64,000 bases of DNA from Bacteroidota bacterium. Lineage in GTDB: Bacteria; Bacteroidota; Bacteroidia; Chitinophagales; Chitinophagaceae. The stretch lies in NCBI GenBank assembly GCA_947457075.1, contig CANGUG010000015.1, positions 1-64,000 of the forward strand, in the 5' to 3' direction. A model generated the notes under the pieces. That model ran no database searches. It had not been told where the DNA came from and saw only the letters and a program-made list of their open reading frames with translations. The translations under genes were made by a program, and so were the position numbers. Positions 37,003 through 47,155 of this stretch are shown piece by piece; positions within the stretch are counted from its first letter, which is position 1, and each line of letters opens with the position of its first letter.

Positions 37003-37120
37003 TGGCGCAAAGATAAAAAACCTAAAGGGAACCTTAAAATCTTAAAATTTTGATAATCCGGGGCTTAATTTCCCTTTTTCATAAGATTAAGTTAAGTTTG
37101 CAACTACTAAAACTGTCAAA

Positions 37121-40100
37121 ATGGACTTTAAAAAAGTGAATAATTGGACGGGTTGGATGGTGACCCTTATTGCATGTACTGTTTATATCATGACCACCGA
37201 AGCAACAAGTAGCTTTTGGGATTGTGGTGAGTTTATTAGCAGTGCTTATAAATTGCAAATCCCCCATCCTCCGGGAGCACCTATGTTTGTACTATTAGGT
37301 CGTTTTTTCATTATTTTATTTGGTGACAATCCATTAACTGCTGCAAAAGCAGTGAATATCATGAGTGCGTTGGCCAGTGGCTTTACCATTTTATTTTTGT
37401 TTTGGACCATCACGCACTTTGCAAAAAGATTAGTTCAAAAAGGACAGGAAGCATTAAGCGATACACAAATTATATCCATCATGGGTGCAGGTGTGGTGGG
37501 TGCTTTGGCCTATACTTTTTCTGACTCATTTTGGTATAGCGCTGTGGAAGGGGAAGTTTATGCATTAAGTTCCTTTTTTACTGCTTTGGTATTTTGGGCT
37601 ATTTTAAAATGGGATCAAAAAGCCGATCAGCCGGGTGCTGATAAATGGATCATTTTCATCTTTTACATGATGGGTATTTCCATTGGGGTTCACTTATTGA
37701 ACTTATTAACGATTCCTGCAATTGTAATGGTTATTTATTTCCGAAAATATAAAGCTAGTTTTTGGGGCGCATTTGTTGCCTTTTTAATTGGGGTGGTTAT
37801 TACCGGATTTATTCAAGTGTTTTTAATACAATACACTATTAAATGGGCAGGTGCATTTGACGTTGCTTTTGTGAATAATTATAAATTGCCCTTTTTTAGT
37901 GGGTTCATCACTTTCTTTGTGTTGGTAGCAGTTATTTTAGGGTTCTGTATTCAATTTGCCAATAAAAAAGGATGGCATTATCTTAAATTAGGTGGTTGGG
38001 CAACTGTATTTTTCTTATTAGGTTATACGAGTTATATCACTACCATGATCAGATCCAATGCAGATCCTTCAGTGGATATGTATAATGTGGACAATCCAGT
38101 TACATTGGTGGGCTATTTGAGTAGAGAGCAGTATGGTGACTGGCCAATTTTATACGGACCAGATTATGTGGATAGAGTAGAAAGCGTGGAAGGAAGTGAT
38201 CAATATGTTAAATCGGCGAATGGATATGATTTAGCAGGTAAGAATTATAAAAGAGATTGGCGTTCTGCACCATCAGCGCATTTTTTCCCAAGAATGTGGG
38301 ACTCTGAAAATGATCGTGGGCAGTTAGATAGCTATAAGGCATTTGCCGGAGTGGGAGAAGGAGATGTTCCTACGGCCAGAGACAATTTGAAATATTTTTC
38401 AAAGTATCAGTTTGGGTTTATGTACATGCGCTATTTCTTGTGGAATTTTGCAGGAAAACAAAATGACTTGCAAGGATTTGGTAATGTGCGTGATGGTAAC
38501 TTTATGACAGGCATTTCATTTATTGACAATGTATTTTTTGGCAATCAGTCAGCCATGCCTAAGTCCATTAGCGCTGATAATAAAGCCAATAACAAATTAT
38601 TCATGTTCCCGTTGCTTTTAGGAATCATGGGATTCATTTTCCAAATTCAAAAAGCAAGAAAGGATTTTGCAGTCACTGGATTACTTTTCTTTTTCACGGG
38701 TATTGCCATAGTTATTTATTTAAATCAAGTAAGCTTGCAGCCACGTGAACGTGATTATGCCTATGTAGGTTCCTTTTATGCATTCGCGATATGGATTGGC
38801 TTGGGTGTATTGCAAGTAATTGCTTGGCTCAACGGAATCCTCACCCAAAAAACAGCGGCAATTGCAGCTACTGGCGTTTGTTTATTGTTAGTACCTGCAT
38901 TAATGGCTCAGCAGGAATGGGATGATCATGATAGAAGTCAAAAAACCTTACCGCGCGACTTAGCACGCAACTATTTAGAAAGTTGTCCTCCTAATGCAAT
39001 TTTATTTTCATTTGGCGATAATGATACTTATCCATTATGGTATGCACAGGAAGTGGAAGGTATTCGTCCTGACGTTCGAGTAGTGGTGAATAGCTTATTG
39101 GGGTCCGATTGGTACATGAAGGAGTTGCGCTATAAAGTAAATCAAAGCGATAAGTTTGATCTTATCTTTAGCGAGGACCAGGTGGCTGGTAATAAATTAA
39201 ATTATGCTGTATTTACGGAAGTGCCCGGAATCAAAAAAGACGAATTCCATGATATGGATTCTATTTTAAGAAATATCGTAGGGGATACTACAGGTAAATA
39301 CCGCGTTAGTTACGATGGCGGACAGGAACAACTTAATATTTTCCCTACCCATAAATTTAAAATGCCAGTAAATAAAGCCAATGCAATTGCTTCTGGAATT
39401 GCAAAAGCGTCTGATAGCATTGTCAATGAAATGTTTATTGAAATGAATCCCAATAAACAATATTTGGTAAAGAATGAGTTAGCGATGTATGCCATTATTG
39501 CCACATCACAATTCAAGCGCCCTATTTGCTTCACTTCAAAACAGGAGCTGAAAGAATTAGGTTTGGAAAAATATGTACGCCAAACAGGCTTATCCTATCA
39601 ATTAGTGCCAATGGTGGGAGATAATGCTGTTAATACCGATGTAGCGTACAACAATATCATGACTAAGTTTACTTTTGGCAATGCTAAAAATCCAAAAGTA
39701 TATTTTGATGAAGAAAACAGACGTCATTTAAATTCAATGCGCTATGCCATTGCAGAAATTGCACAAGCGTTGATTGCTGAAAACAAAAAAGACAAGGCTA
39801 AGCAAATACTTAGAAAAATAGACAGTGAAACAAGTGAGGTTAATTTCCCTTACGGTATGACTTCAAACAGAGGCAATCAGCACGACTATTTCTCTTATGT
39901 ATTTTTACAATCCTGCTATGCTGCAGGTGATATGGAGTTAGCGAAAAAAGTTTCCACTTCATTGTTAAAAGACCTGAGTCAGCAAATTAATTATTATAAG
40001 TCACTGGGTGATTTGTCGGACGAGCAGTTTGTTAAAAACTTAGAAATTGCCTATCAAGGAAATGAAAGTTTATTGTCTAATAAGCAAACGGCGTTCATCA

Positions 40101-40183
40101 ATGATGCTTTAACTGCTTATCAGTTAAAGGCAACTGTAGAAAAAATGGCACAGGAGGCCGCTAAATTAAATGGAGGTAAATAG
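37121..40183 (+). CDS. DUF2723 membrane protein (GT117-like, protein O-mannosyltransferase-related)
   Basis: This 1020-residue integral membrane protein has an N-terminal DUF2723 region with about ten helices (about 10-600), starting with TEATSSFWDCGEFISSAYKLQIPHPPGAP-type sequence (37195-37280), then a soluble C-terminal half with a late helical, TPR-like segment. Acidic residues in the first loop (FWDCGEF) resemble the catalytic loop of GT-C glycosyltransferases. In Bacteroidota the family is linked to protein O-glycosylation, which is inferred here. A TAAGTTTG box at 37093-37100 may be its promoter. Confidence 0.88.
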   Translation: MDFKKVNNWTGWMVTLIACTVYIMTTEATSSFWDCGEFISSAYKLQIPHPPGAPMFVLLGRFFIILFGDNPLTAAKAVNIMSALASGFTILFLFWTITHFAKRLVQKGQEALSDTQIISIMGAGVVGALAYTFSDSFWYSAVEGEVYALSSFFTALVFWAILKWDQKADQPGADKWIIFIFYMMGISIGVHLLNLLTIPAIVMVIYFRKYKASFWGAFVAFLIGVVITGFIQVFLIQYTIKWAGAFDVAFVNNYKLPFFSGFITFFVLVAVILGFCIQFANKKGWHYLKLGGWATVFFLLGYTSYITTMIRSNADPSVDMYNVDNPVTLVGYLSREQYGDWPILYGPDYVDRVESVEGSDQYVKSANGYDLAGKNYKRDWRSAPSAHFFPRMWDSENDRGQLDSYKAFAGVGEGDVPTARDNLKYFSKYQFGFMYMRYFLWNFAGKQNDLQGFGNVRDGNFMTGISFIDNVFFGNQSAMPKSISADNKANNKLFMFPLLLGIMGFIFQIQKARKDFAVTGLLFFFTGIAIVIYLNQVSLQPRERDYAYVGSFYAFAIWIGLGVLQVIAWLNGILTQKTAAIAATGVCLLLVPALMAQQEWDDHDRSQKTLPRDLARNYLESCPPNAILFSFGDNDTYPLWYAQEVEGIRPDVRVVVNSLLGSDWYMKELRYKVNQSDKFDLIFSEDQVAGNKLNYAVFTEVPGIKKDEFHDMDSILRNIVGDTTGKYRVSYDGGQEQLNIFPTHKFKMPVNKANAIASGIAKASDSIVNEMFIEMNPNKQYLVKNELAMYAIIATSQFKRPICFTSKQELKELGLEKYVRQTGLSYQLVPMVGDNAVNTDVAYNNIMTKFTFGNAKNPKVYFDEENRRHLNSMRYAIAEIAQALIAENKKDKAKQILRKIDSETSEVNFPYGMTSNRGNQHDYFSYVFLQSCYAAGDMELAKKVSTSLLKDLSQQINYYKSLGDLSDEQFVKNLEIAYQGNESLLSNKQTAFINDALTAYQLKATVEKMAQEAAKLNGGK

Positions 40184-40220
40184 CAGCCTAAGGAAAAGGA
40201 TACTTTGGTATTAGAAATAC

Positions 40221-40255
40221 AATAGAAAAGGCCCGCATTGCGGGCCTTTTCTATT
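40221..40255. terminator. Strong bidirectional terminator
   Basis: A 16-bp perfect inverted repeat, AATAGAAAAGGCCCGC (40221-40236) and its complement (40240-40255), has a 3-nt loop. It separates the convergent DUF2723 and cysteine desulfurase genes. Confidence 0.9.
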
Positions 40256-40268
40256 TAGCAATAATTGG

Positions 40269-41396
40269 TTACAATAATGCTTTAAGTGTTTGAATCACCT
40301 TGTCAATTTCTGCTTTGGTATTGTTTTTTGAAAATGAAAAACGAATGGTCGCAATATCATTGCCCTTATTCAGTGCATTGATTACGTGGGAACCTTGTTG
40401 GGCACCACTAGAACAAGCACTTCCGCCACTTGCACATATATGGTGAATATCAAGGTTAAATAACATCATTTCAGATTTTTCATTTTTGGGAAAATTAACA
40501 CTTAATAAAGTGTACAAGCTTTCTCCAAAAGGATCGCCATTGAAACTCACTCCTGGGATATGCGCAATCAGTTGATCGTGCATGTATTTTTTTAATTCAT
40601 TTATATAGGCGCTGTCCTTTTCATGATTTTCTGTTGCCAATGCTAGCGCTTTGGCGAATCCAACAATACCATATAGGTTTTCCGTTCCTGCGCGCATGTT
40701 TCTTTCCTGTGCTCCGCCATGCACTAATGGATTTATCTTGATATTTTCATTAATGTATAAGATGCCAACTCCTTTTGGCCCATGAAACTTATGCCCTGCA
40801 CCTGTAATAAAATCAACAGGGGTTTCACTTAGTTTAAAAGGGAAATGTCCAACTGTTTGAACGGTGTCGCTATGAAAATAGGCATTGTATTTTTTACAAA
40901 TTGACCCAACCGAATGAAGGTCAATCATATTTCCAATTTCATTATTGGCATGCATGATGCTTACAATGGTTTTGTCGGCATTTGTTTCAAGCAATTCTTC
41001 TAAATGCGCTAAATGAATATGCCCATTGGGTAATACATTTACCCAGCTTAATTTAACGCCTGCAGTTTTTGCTAAATGCTCTACAGTATGCAAAGTGGCA
41101 TGATGTTCAATGGGGGAACTAATAATATGTTTGCACCCTAAATCATAGATGCTGGCATGTAATATGGTATTACTACTTTCAGTACCACCACTTGTAAAAA
41201 ATATTTCACTGGGTTTAGCGCCTAAATGACTGGCTACTGATTTTCTAGCTTGTTCAATGGCCATTCTTGATTCTCTGCCATAGCTGTATATGGAGGAAGG
41301 ATTGCCAAATTTTTCAGTCAAATAGGGCATCATGGCTTCTAATACTTGAGGATCCAATGAAGTAGTCGCAGCGTTATCAAAATAAATTCTCTCCAT
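40269..41396 (-). CDS. Cysteine desulfurase (NifS/IscS family)
   Basis: This 375-residue PLP enzyme removes sulfur from cysteine for Fe-S clusters or tRNA thiolation. YFDNAATTSLDPQVLEAM opens the protein, HHATLHTVEHL lies over the cofactor, the PLP lysine is in GAGHKFHGPKGVG, and the catalytic Cys is in ICASGGSACSSGA. Its neighbour glmM is 11 bp upstream on the same strand, so they are likely co-transcribed. No isc or suf genes are nearby. Confidence 0.93.
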   Translation of the reverse strand: MERIYFDNAATTSLDPQVLEAMMPYLTEKFGNPSSIYSYGRESRMAIEQARKSVASHLGAKPSEIFFTSGGTESSNTILHASIYDLGCKHIISSPIEHHATLHTVEHLAKTAGVKLSWVNVLPNGHIHLAHLEELLETNADKTIVSIMHANNEIGNMIDLHSVGSICKKYNAYFHSDTVQTVGHFPFKLSETPVDFITGAGHKFHGPKGVGILYINENIKINPLVHGGAQERNMRAGTENLYGIVGFAKALALATENHEKDSAYINELKKYMHDQLIAHIPGVSFNGDPFGESLYTLLSVNFPKNEKSEMMLFNLDIHHICASGGSACSSGAQQGSHVINALNKGNDIATIRFSFSKNNTKAEIDKVIQTLKALL

Positions 41397-41407
41397 ATTT
41401 TGCTAAA

Positions 41408-42790
41408 TTACTTAATTGTCCCAATAATTGCAATGATCTCATCTGCAAGTTCATCAGCAGCAACTTGATGAGGGGCTTCGGTATAAATACGTATAATGGG
41501 TTCGGTATTGCTAGACCTTAAATGCACCCATCTATCCTCAAAGTCAATCTTAAAGCCATCTACTTTATTAATTGGATATTGGCCAAATTGGTTTTCAAGG
41601 GTGGCAAATATTTTGTCGAGTGAAATAGTAGGGTGTAAATCCATTTTTTTCTTGCTCATGAAATAAGCCGGGTAACTTGCTCTTAAAGCGGAACAGGTTA
41701 AATTACTTTTTGCCAAATGCGTTAAAAATAAGGCAATCCCAATGAGTGCATCTCTTCCATAATGTAAATCAGGAACAATGATGCCCCCGTTTCCTTCTCC
41801 TCCAATAACTGCCTGCTGCTCCTTCATCATGTTCACCACATTTACTTCACCAACGGCACTTGCAAAATAAGAGCAACCCTGTTTTTCTGTGATATCTTTT
41901 AATGCTCTTGTCGATGACAAATTACTAACGGTGGCACCTTTTTTATTTTGTAAAATATAATCAGCAACAGCCACCAAAGTATATTCTTCTCCAAATAATG
42001 CTCCATCCTCACTTACAAAACATAAGCGGTCCACATCCGGGTCAACAGCAATCCCCAAGTGGGCTTTTTCTTTTACTACTGTACTACATAGCTCGGTTAA
42101 ATGTTCCTTTAAGGGTTCGGGATTATGTGCAAAATTTCCTGTCATTTCCCCGTTTAATACTTTTATTTCTTGTACACCTATTGCCTTTAATAAAGCAGGC
42201 ACTGCAAAGGCACCTGAACTATTTATGGCATCCACTACCACTGAAAAATTAGCTGCTTTAATGGCTTGGATATCCACTAATGGATAATGCACAATGGCAT
42301 TAATATGTTTTTCTAAACTGTCCTCGTTGTGAAGTAAACTTCCCATATCGTCCACTGAAGCGTAATTAAAATCTTCATAGGCAGCTAAGGTTAAAATTGT
42401 TTTTCCTTCTTCACCACTCACAAATTCTCCTTTTTCATTTAACAATTTCAAAGCATTCCATTCTTTGGGGTTGTGGCTAGCAGTTAAAATGATACCACCA
42501 TCTGCTTTTTCAAAAACCACAGCCATCTCTACGGTAGGGGTAGTGCTTAATCCTACATGAATAACATCAATTCCCAAGGCCAATAAACTTTGTTCTACCA
42601 ATGCTTCTACCATTGCACCACTCATTCTTCCATCTCTACCCACCACTACTTTTTTAGGGCCTGCTGACTTATTTTTTAGCCAACTTCCATAAGCCGAAGC
42701 GAATTTGACAATATCAATTGGGGTTAGGTTATCATTGGGTTTACCGCCAATGGTACCTCTAAATCCAGAAATGCTTTTTATAAGAGACAT
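41408..42790 (-). CDS. glmM: Phosphoglucosamine mutase-type phosphohexomutase
   Basis: This 460-residue mutase most likely converts glucosamine-6-phosphate to glucosamine-1-phosphate, the step after GlmS. It shows SGFRGTIGG at the start, the phosphoserine loop ILTASHNPKEWNALK, the metal loop AVDPDVDRL, GGEGNGGII and the phosphate loop RSSNTEPIIRIYTEA. GlmM and phosphomannomutase are hard to separate by eye, but GlmM is favoured because a separate PGM-type enzyme exists at 27 kb. Confidence 0.85.
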   Translation of the reverse strand: MSLIKSISGFRGTIGGKPNDNLTPIDIVKFASAYGSWLKNKSAGPKKVVVGRDGRMSGAMVEALVEQSLLALGIDVIHVGLSTTPTVEMAVVFEKADGGIILTASHNPKEWNALKLLNEKGEFVSGEEGKTILTLAAYEDFNYASVDDMGSLLHNEDSLEKHINAIVHYPLVDIQAIKAANFSVVVDAINSSGAFAVPALLKAIGVQEIKVLNGEMTGNFAHNPEPLKEHLTELCSTVVKEKAHLGIAVDPDVDRLCFVSEDGALFGEEYTLVAVADYILQNKKGATVSNLSSTRALKDITEKQGCSYFASAVGEVNVVNMMKEQQAVIGGEGNGGIIVPDLHYGRDALIGIALFLTHLAKSNLTCSALRASYPAYFMSKKKMDLHPTISLDKIFATLENQFGQYPINKVDGFKIDFEDRWVHLRSSNTEPIIRIYTEAPHQVAADELADEIIAIIGTIK

Positions 42791-42864
42791 GGTAGTTATT
42801 TTTTCTTTTTAAAAGGATTTACAAATTTACTTTAATTTTTTACACTTCTTGTTATCTTTATCGC

Positions 42865-43461
42865 ATGATGCAAGACTTTTGGACTAGTTTATTGGCAAAA
42901 GATAAGGCCCTATTTTCATTCATCAATGGGGAATGGACCTTTGATTGCTTGGATCAGCTTATGCCCTGGATGAGAGATTCCAAAAACTGGGTTCCATTGT
43001 ACATTGTTATTTTGATTTATCTTTTATATAAATGGCGTATTAAAACTTGGCGTTGGATGGTTTTAGTTGCAGTGAATATTACTTTAACCGATCAAATTAG
43101 CAGTAGTATTTTTAAGCCTCTTTTTCATCGATTAAGACCCTGTGCGGATCCAGCAATAATGACAAAAGCAAGGTTATTGGTGGATCATTGTTCAGGCGGA
43201 TTTAGTTTTACTTCCTCTCATGCGGCTAATCATTTTGGGATTGCCTTATTTATAGTAATGACCTTGCAGCCTTTATTAAAAAAGTACACTTATGCATTTA
43301 TACTTTGGGCGGCTATTATTTCCTATGCACAAGTATATGTTGGGGTACATTATCCGCTAGATGTATTTTGCGGAGCATTAATTGGACTCACCATTGGTTA
43401 TTTCAATGGGAAAATATACAATCAATGGCAGGCAAGCGTGGATGCTAAAATGCTTGCTTAG
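42865..43461 (+). CDS. PAP2-family membrane phosphatase
   Basis: This 198-residue integral membrane phosphatase has about five helices. The three catalytic blocks are KPLFHRLRP (KxxxxxxRP), FTSSHAANHFG (the usual PSGH, here SSHA) and QVYVGVHYPLDV (SRxxxxxHxxxD type). Members dephosphorylate undecaprenyl pyrophosphate, lipid A or phosphatidic acid; the substrate here is not determined. It is divergent from glmM, with 74 bp between. Confidence 0.9.
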   Translation: MMQDFWTSLLAKDKALFSFINGEWTFDCLDQLMPWMRDSKNWVPLYIVILIYLLYKWRIKTWRWMVLVAVNITLTDQISSSIFKPLFHRLRPCADPAIMTKARLLVDHCSGGFSFTSSHAANHFGIALFIVMTLQPLLKKYTYAFILWAAIISYAQVYVGVHYPLDVFCGALIGLTIGYFNGKIYNQWQASVDAKMLA

Positions 43462-43520
43462 CGAATTGTATTTATCTGCTATTCTGAATTGATAATGGCG
43501 TTTGTTAGTTCCAGACAAAC

Positions 43521-44009
43521 TTAAAAACTAAAGGAGGTTTTATTTTTAGGGCTAGCCAATTCAAAGCTTTTTCTTTGTCCACTCGTTTTGGCGTGAATAA
43601 TATTAATTTGAGCCGGGTCGATACCAAATAAAATTTCGCAAAAAACATCAAGCTGCTTAAGTTGTTTTATGTTGTTAATTTCAAAGTAGCTCCAAGTACT
43701 TTCTTTTTGAATTTCAAATCCGATAAAGTCCATTTTGCCTTTCACACCATTAGGACTCAGGATCAACTTTTTTTGAATGTATAATTGGATATATTGTTCG
43801 GCTTTCTCCTTTTGTTTAGGGTCGGCTAAATCAAGTTTGACATTGTATTCTTTTTCTATTCTTGTTTCTAAGTCGGCTGTAAATGTGCGCACACTTATTT
43901 CAATAACAGCTTCTTTATCGTTGTGGTTAATATCAATTACGGAAACATAAAAGGGGTGTAATAAACTAATGATGAATAGTGCAATTGGTTTTATACCGAT
44001 CCAAGCCAT
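43521..44009 (-). CDS. DUF6702 family protein
   Basis: This 162-residue protein has a short hydrophobic N-terminal segment (IALFIISLL) and then HPFYVSVIDINHNDKEAVIEISVRTF, the typical opening of DUF6702 proteins, followed by a beta-rich body. The function is unknown. It is divergent from a HupE-like gene and an M1 peptidase. From memory these three gene types often sit together in Bacteroidota, which hints at a shared, perhaps metal-related, role. Confidence 0.75.
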   Translation of the reverse strand: MAWIGIKPIALFIISLLHPFYVSVIDINHNDKEAVIEISVRTFTADLETRIEKEYNVKLDLADPKQKEKAEQYIQLYIQKKLILSPNGVKGKMDFIGFEIQKESTWSYFEINNIKQLKQLDVFCEILFGIDPAQINIIHAKTSGQRKSFELASPKNKTSFSF

Positions 44010-44069
44010 ATTATATATATTTGTGATTGTAAAGTTCCTAATTAATTATCGAGACTAAAAATTTCATTT

Positions 44070-44660
44070 ATGAATGATTCGGGCATTTATCTTCATTTAG
44101 GGTTTGGTCATATAATGGACTGGGCAGCCTGGGATCATATACTTTTTGTGTTGGTATTGACCCTGCGGTATCAATGGACAGACTGGAAAAAATTGCTGGT
44201 TTTGGTCACTGCCTTTACCGTTGGTCATTCTGTTACTTTAGCTTTAAGTACTTTACAATGGGTTGACCTACCCTCGGATTGGATTGAAATCCTTATACCA
44301 ATTACCATAATACTGACTGGAATAGCCAATTTTTGGGTAAAATCCTTTCAATTCAAGTCAAAATACCCCTTTATTTACTTTCTAGCCCTGTTTTTTGGGT
44401 TAATTCATGGTTTAGGGTTCAGTAATTATCTTAAAAGTATGCTCGGACAAGAGGAATCCCTACTTGGACCACTCTTCACATTTAATCTGGGTTTGGAGCT
44501 AGGACAGGTGCTGATTGTAGGTGGAATTTTAATAATTTCATTTATATTCGTATCCCTATTAAAAGTGAAAAGAGTGCGTTATTTACAGATAGGTTCTGTA
44601 CTTGCCATCGCTTTTGCTTTGAATATGGTTTTAGAAAGAATCTTACCGATTATTAAATAG
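44070..44660 (+). CDS. HupE/UreJ-like membrane protein
   Basis: This 196-residue protein has about six transmembrane helices and a HupE/UreJ pattern: LGFGHIMDWAAWDHILFVLVL and FTVGHSVTLALS place paired histidines in helices, and FGLIHGLGFSNYL repeats the HG motif. Relatives act in nickel or other metal permeation. A TATATTTG box at 44016-44023 may be its promoter. The M1 peptidase starts 13 bp downstream, so they likely share an mRNA. Confidence 0.8.
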   Translation: MNDSGIYLHLGFGHIMDWAAWDHILFVLVLTLRYQWTDWKKLLVLVTAFTVGHSVTLALSTLQWVDLPSDWIEILIPITIILTGIANFWVKSFQFKSKYPFIYFLALFFGLIHGLGFSNYLKSMLGQEESLLGPLFTFNLGLELGQVLIVGGILIISFIFVSLLKVKRVRYLQIGSVLAIAFALNMVLERILPIIK

Positions 44661-44673
44661 AAAAAAATCACAA

Positions 44674-47049
44674 ATGAAGAAACTATTGTCCCTCAGTTTT
44701 CTTTTATTGAGCACCTGCTCAGTAATCGTTGCACAAGACATACGCAACAACCCAACATCAAATCATGGCAACAAGTTTGAGCAATTGGGTACTATTTTAC
44801 CAACGCCCAACGAATACCGTACAGCGAGTGGTGCGCCTGGTCCAAAATATTGGCAACAACGTGCCGACTATGATATCAAAGCAACCCTTGATGAAAAGAA
44901 CTTATTATTAACTGGAGCAGAAACAGTTACTTATTTCAACAACTCACCCGATGTGTTAACTTATTTATGGTTACAATTAGATGAGAATGAACATAGTTCA
45001 ACAAAGAATGCCGGTTATCCAGAAAGTAGTTCATTGGGAAGAGGGATGAGTCCTGCAGCCATCGATAAATTGGCTGAAGAACAAACAGACAATGGTTTAG
45101 GAGTGAACATTAAAAAAGTAACAGATGCCTTGGGCGCCAATTTAAAATACACTGTGAATAAAACCATGATGCGTATTGAATTGCCTACCGCATTAAAACC
45201 AGGTCAAAAATTTGCTTTCAAAATTGATTGGAATTATAAAATTACTGACCGTATGACTATTGGTGGTCGCGGTGGATATGAGTATTTCCCTGAAGACGGC
45301 AATTATATATTTACCATGGCTCAATGGTTCCCACGTTTATGTGTGTACTCTGATTTCCAAGGATGGCAACATCATCAGTTTACAGGAAGAGGGGAATTTG
45401 CATTGACTTTTGGAAATTATAATGTAGCTATAACTGTTCCTGCAGACCACGTGGTAATGGCCACAGGAGAGTGTAAAAACTATCCAGCCGTATTGAGCCC
45501 AGCGCAATTGGCAAGATGGAACAAAGCACAAGCATCTTATACCGAACCAGTAGAAGTAGTTACTTTAGAAGAGGCAAAAAATGCTGAAAAAAATGCGTTA
45601 AAAACAACTAAAACTTGGGTGTTCAATGCCGAGAATGTGCGTGATTTTGCATTTGGTAGCAGCCGTAAATTTGTATGGGATGCAATGGCAACCAATGTAG
45701 AAGGTAAGAAAGTAATGAGCATGAGTGGTTATGGTAAAGAAGCATATGGCTTATACCGTAAGTTTTCAACCAAAGCAGTAGCGCATACCATCAAAACCTA
45801 TTCTAAGTTTTCAATTCCTTATCCATATCCTGTCGCACAAAGTATTGAGGCTGCAAATGGTATGGAGTATCCCATGATTTGCTTCAACTATGGCCGTACC
45901 GAAAAAGACGGAACTTATACCGAGGCAACTAAAAATGGAATGTTAGGTGTGGTGATTCATGAAGTGGGTCACAACTTTTTCCCAATGATTGTAAACTCTG
46001 ACGAGCGTCAATGGTCTTGGATGGACGAGGGATTAAATTCTTACGTTCAATACTTAACGCAGGAATTATACGACAATAAATTCCCATCAAGAGGAGGACC
46101 AGCATGGTCTATTGTAGATTATATGAAATTACCTAAGGATCAATTAGAGCCAATTATGACGAATAGTGAAAACATTATTGGTTTTGGTCCTAATGCCTAC
46201 ACTAAGCCAGCTACTGGATTGAATATTTTACGTGAAACCATCATGGGGCGTGAATTATTTGATTATTCATTTAAAGAATATTCAAGACGTTGGGCATTTA
46301 AGCATCCAACACCAGCCGACTTGTTCAGAACAATTGAAGATGCAAGTGCGGAGGATTTAGATTGGTTCTGGAGAGGATGGTTCTATAGCATTGATCCTTG
46401 TGACATTGCCATTGATACAGTGAAGCATGCGGTATATGATCCAACTGCAGCTGCCCCAACACCAAGAACAGGTGGTATGCAAAGAAATTTGGATAAGCCG
46501 GCAGTAAATGCTTTTGAGGATATCTCAAAAATCAGAAATAGAGAAGATAAGTCTATCGTATTCTTAACAGATGTTGACACTACTTTACGTGATTTTTATT
46601 GGAGATATGACAGAGGTATTGAGCCTTACGATTCAGAAACAAAGCAACCAATGCCTAACTTTGGTACACCCACTGTGTTAGGGGATGAGGAGAAAGCAAA
46701 ATATGCGAATGCTAATTTGTATGAAATCACATTCTTAAACAAAGGCGGATTGGTAATGCCCATTATTGTTGAGTTTACTTTTGCCGATGGTACAAAGGAA
46801 ACGAAGCGTATCCCTGCTCAAATTTGGAGAAAGAATGAAAATAAAGTAACCAAAGTATTTTATACTAATAAAAGAGCCGTATCTATTAAATTAGATCCAA
46901 TGCGTGAAACAGCCGATATTGATGAAACCAATAATAGCTGGCCAAATCTCGCAGAGCCAAGTAAATTTACTTTGTTCAAAACAAAATCAGTTGGTCGTGG
47001 CCAATCCATTGGATTGTCTCCAATGCAAGCTGCAGCAAATAAAAAATAA
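44674..47049 (+). CDS. Secreted M1-family zinc metallopeptidase
   Basis: This 791-residue exported protein has a signal peptide ending near SVIVAQ (residue 21), an N-terminal beta domain (about 40-280) and a gluzincin catalytic domain. The zinc site HEVGH plus Glu in SWMDEGLNSYVQ fits HExxH-x18-E. The substrate motif is GMEYP instead of the usual GxMEN, so it may not be a standard aminopeptidase. The C-terminal part (about 590-760) is beta-rich. A strong terminator follows. Confidence 0.93.
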   Translation: MKKLLSLSFLLLSTCSVIVAQDIRNNPTSNHGNKFEQLGTILPTPNEYRTASGAPGPKYWQQRADYDIKATLDEKNLLLTGAETVTYFNNSPDVLTYLWLQLDENEHSSTKNAGYPESSSLGRGMSPAAIDKLAEEQTDNGLGVNIKKVTDALGANLKYTVNKTMMRIELPTALKPGQKFAFKIDWNYKITDRMTIGGRGGYEYFPEDGNYIFTMAQWFPRLCVYSDFQGWQHHQFTGRGEFALTFGNYNVAITVPADHVVMATGECKNYPAVLSPAQLARWNKAQASYTEPVEVVTLEEAKNAEKNALKTTKTWVFNAENVRDFAFGSSRKFVWDAMATNVEGKKVMSMSGYGKEAYGLYRKFSTKAVAHTIKTYSKFSIPYPYPVAQSIEAANGMEYPMICFNYGRTEKDGTYTEATKNGMLGVVIHEVGHNFFPMIVNSDERQWSWMDEGLNSYVQYLTQELYDNKFPSRGGPAWSIVDYMKLPKDQLEPIMTNSENIIGFGPNAYTKPATGLNILRETIMGRELFDYSFKEYSRRWAFKHPTPADLFRTIEDASAEDLDWFWRGWFYSIDPCDIAIDTVKHAVYDPTAAAPTPRTGGMQRNLDKPAVNAFEDISKIRNREDKSIVFLTDVDTTLRDFYWRYDRGIEPYDSETKQPMPNFGTPTVLGDEEKAKYANANLYEITFLNKGGLVMPIIVEFTFADGTKETKRIPAQIWRKNENKVTKVFYTNKRAVSIKLDPMRETADIDETNNSWPNLAEPSKFTLFKTKSVGRGQSIGLSPMQAAANKK

Positions 47050-47067
47050 ACTAACTGTTTATATTAC

Positions 47068-47099
47068 AAAAAAGCCCCTGAGTAATCAGGGGCTTTTTT
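47068..47099. terminator. Bidirectional terminator after the M1 peptidase
   Basis: A 14-bp perfect stem, AAAAAAGCCCCTGA (47068-47081) and its complement (47086-47099), has the loop GTAA. It separates the convergent M1 peptidase and pseudouridine synthase genes. Confidence 0.93.
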
Positions 47100-47155
47100 G
47101 TAATTATTTGAATTTCAATAGCACTTATTGATAAATATTACTTTCATACTAAATT

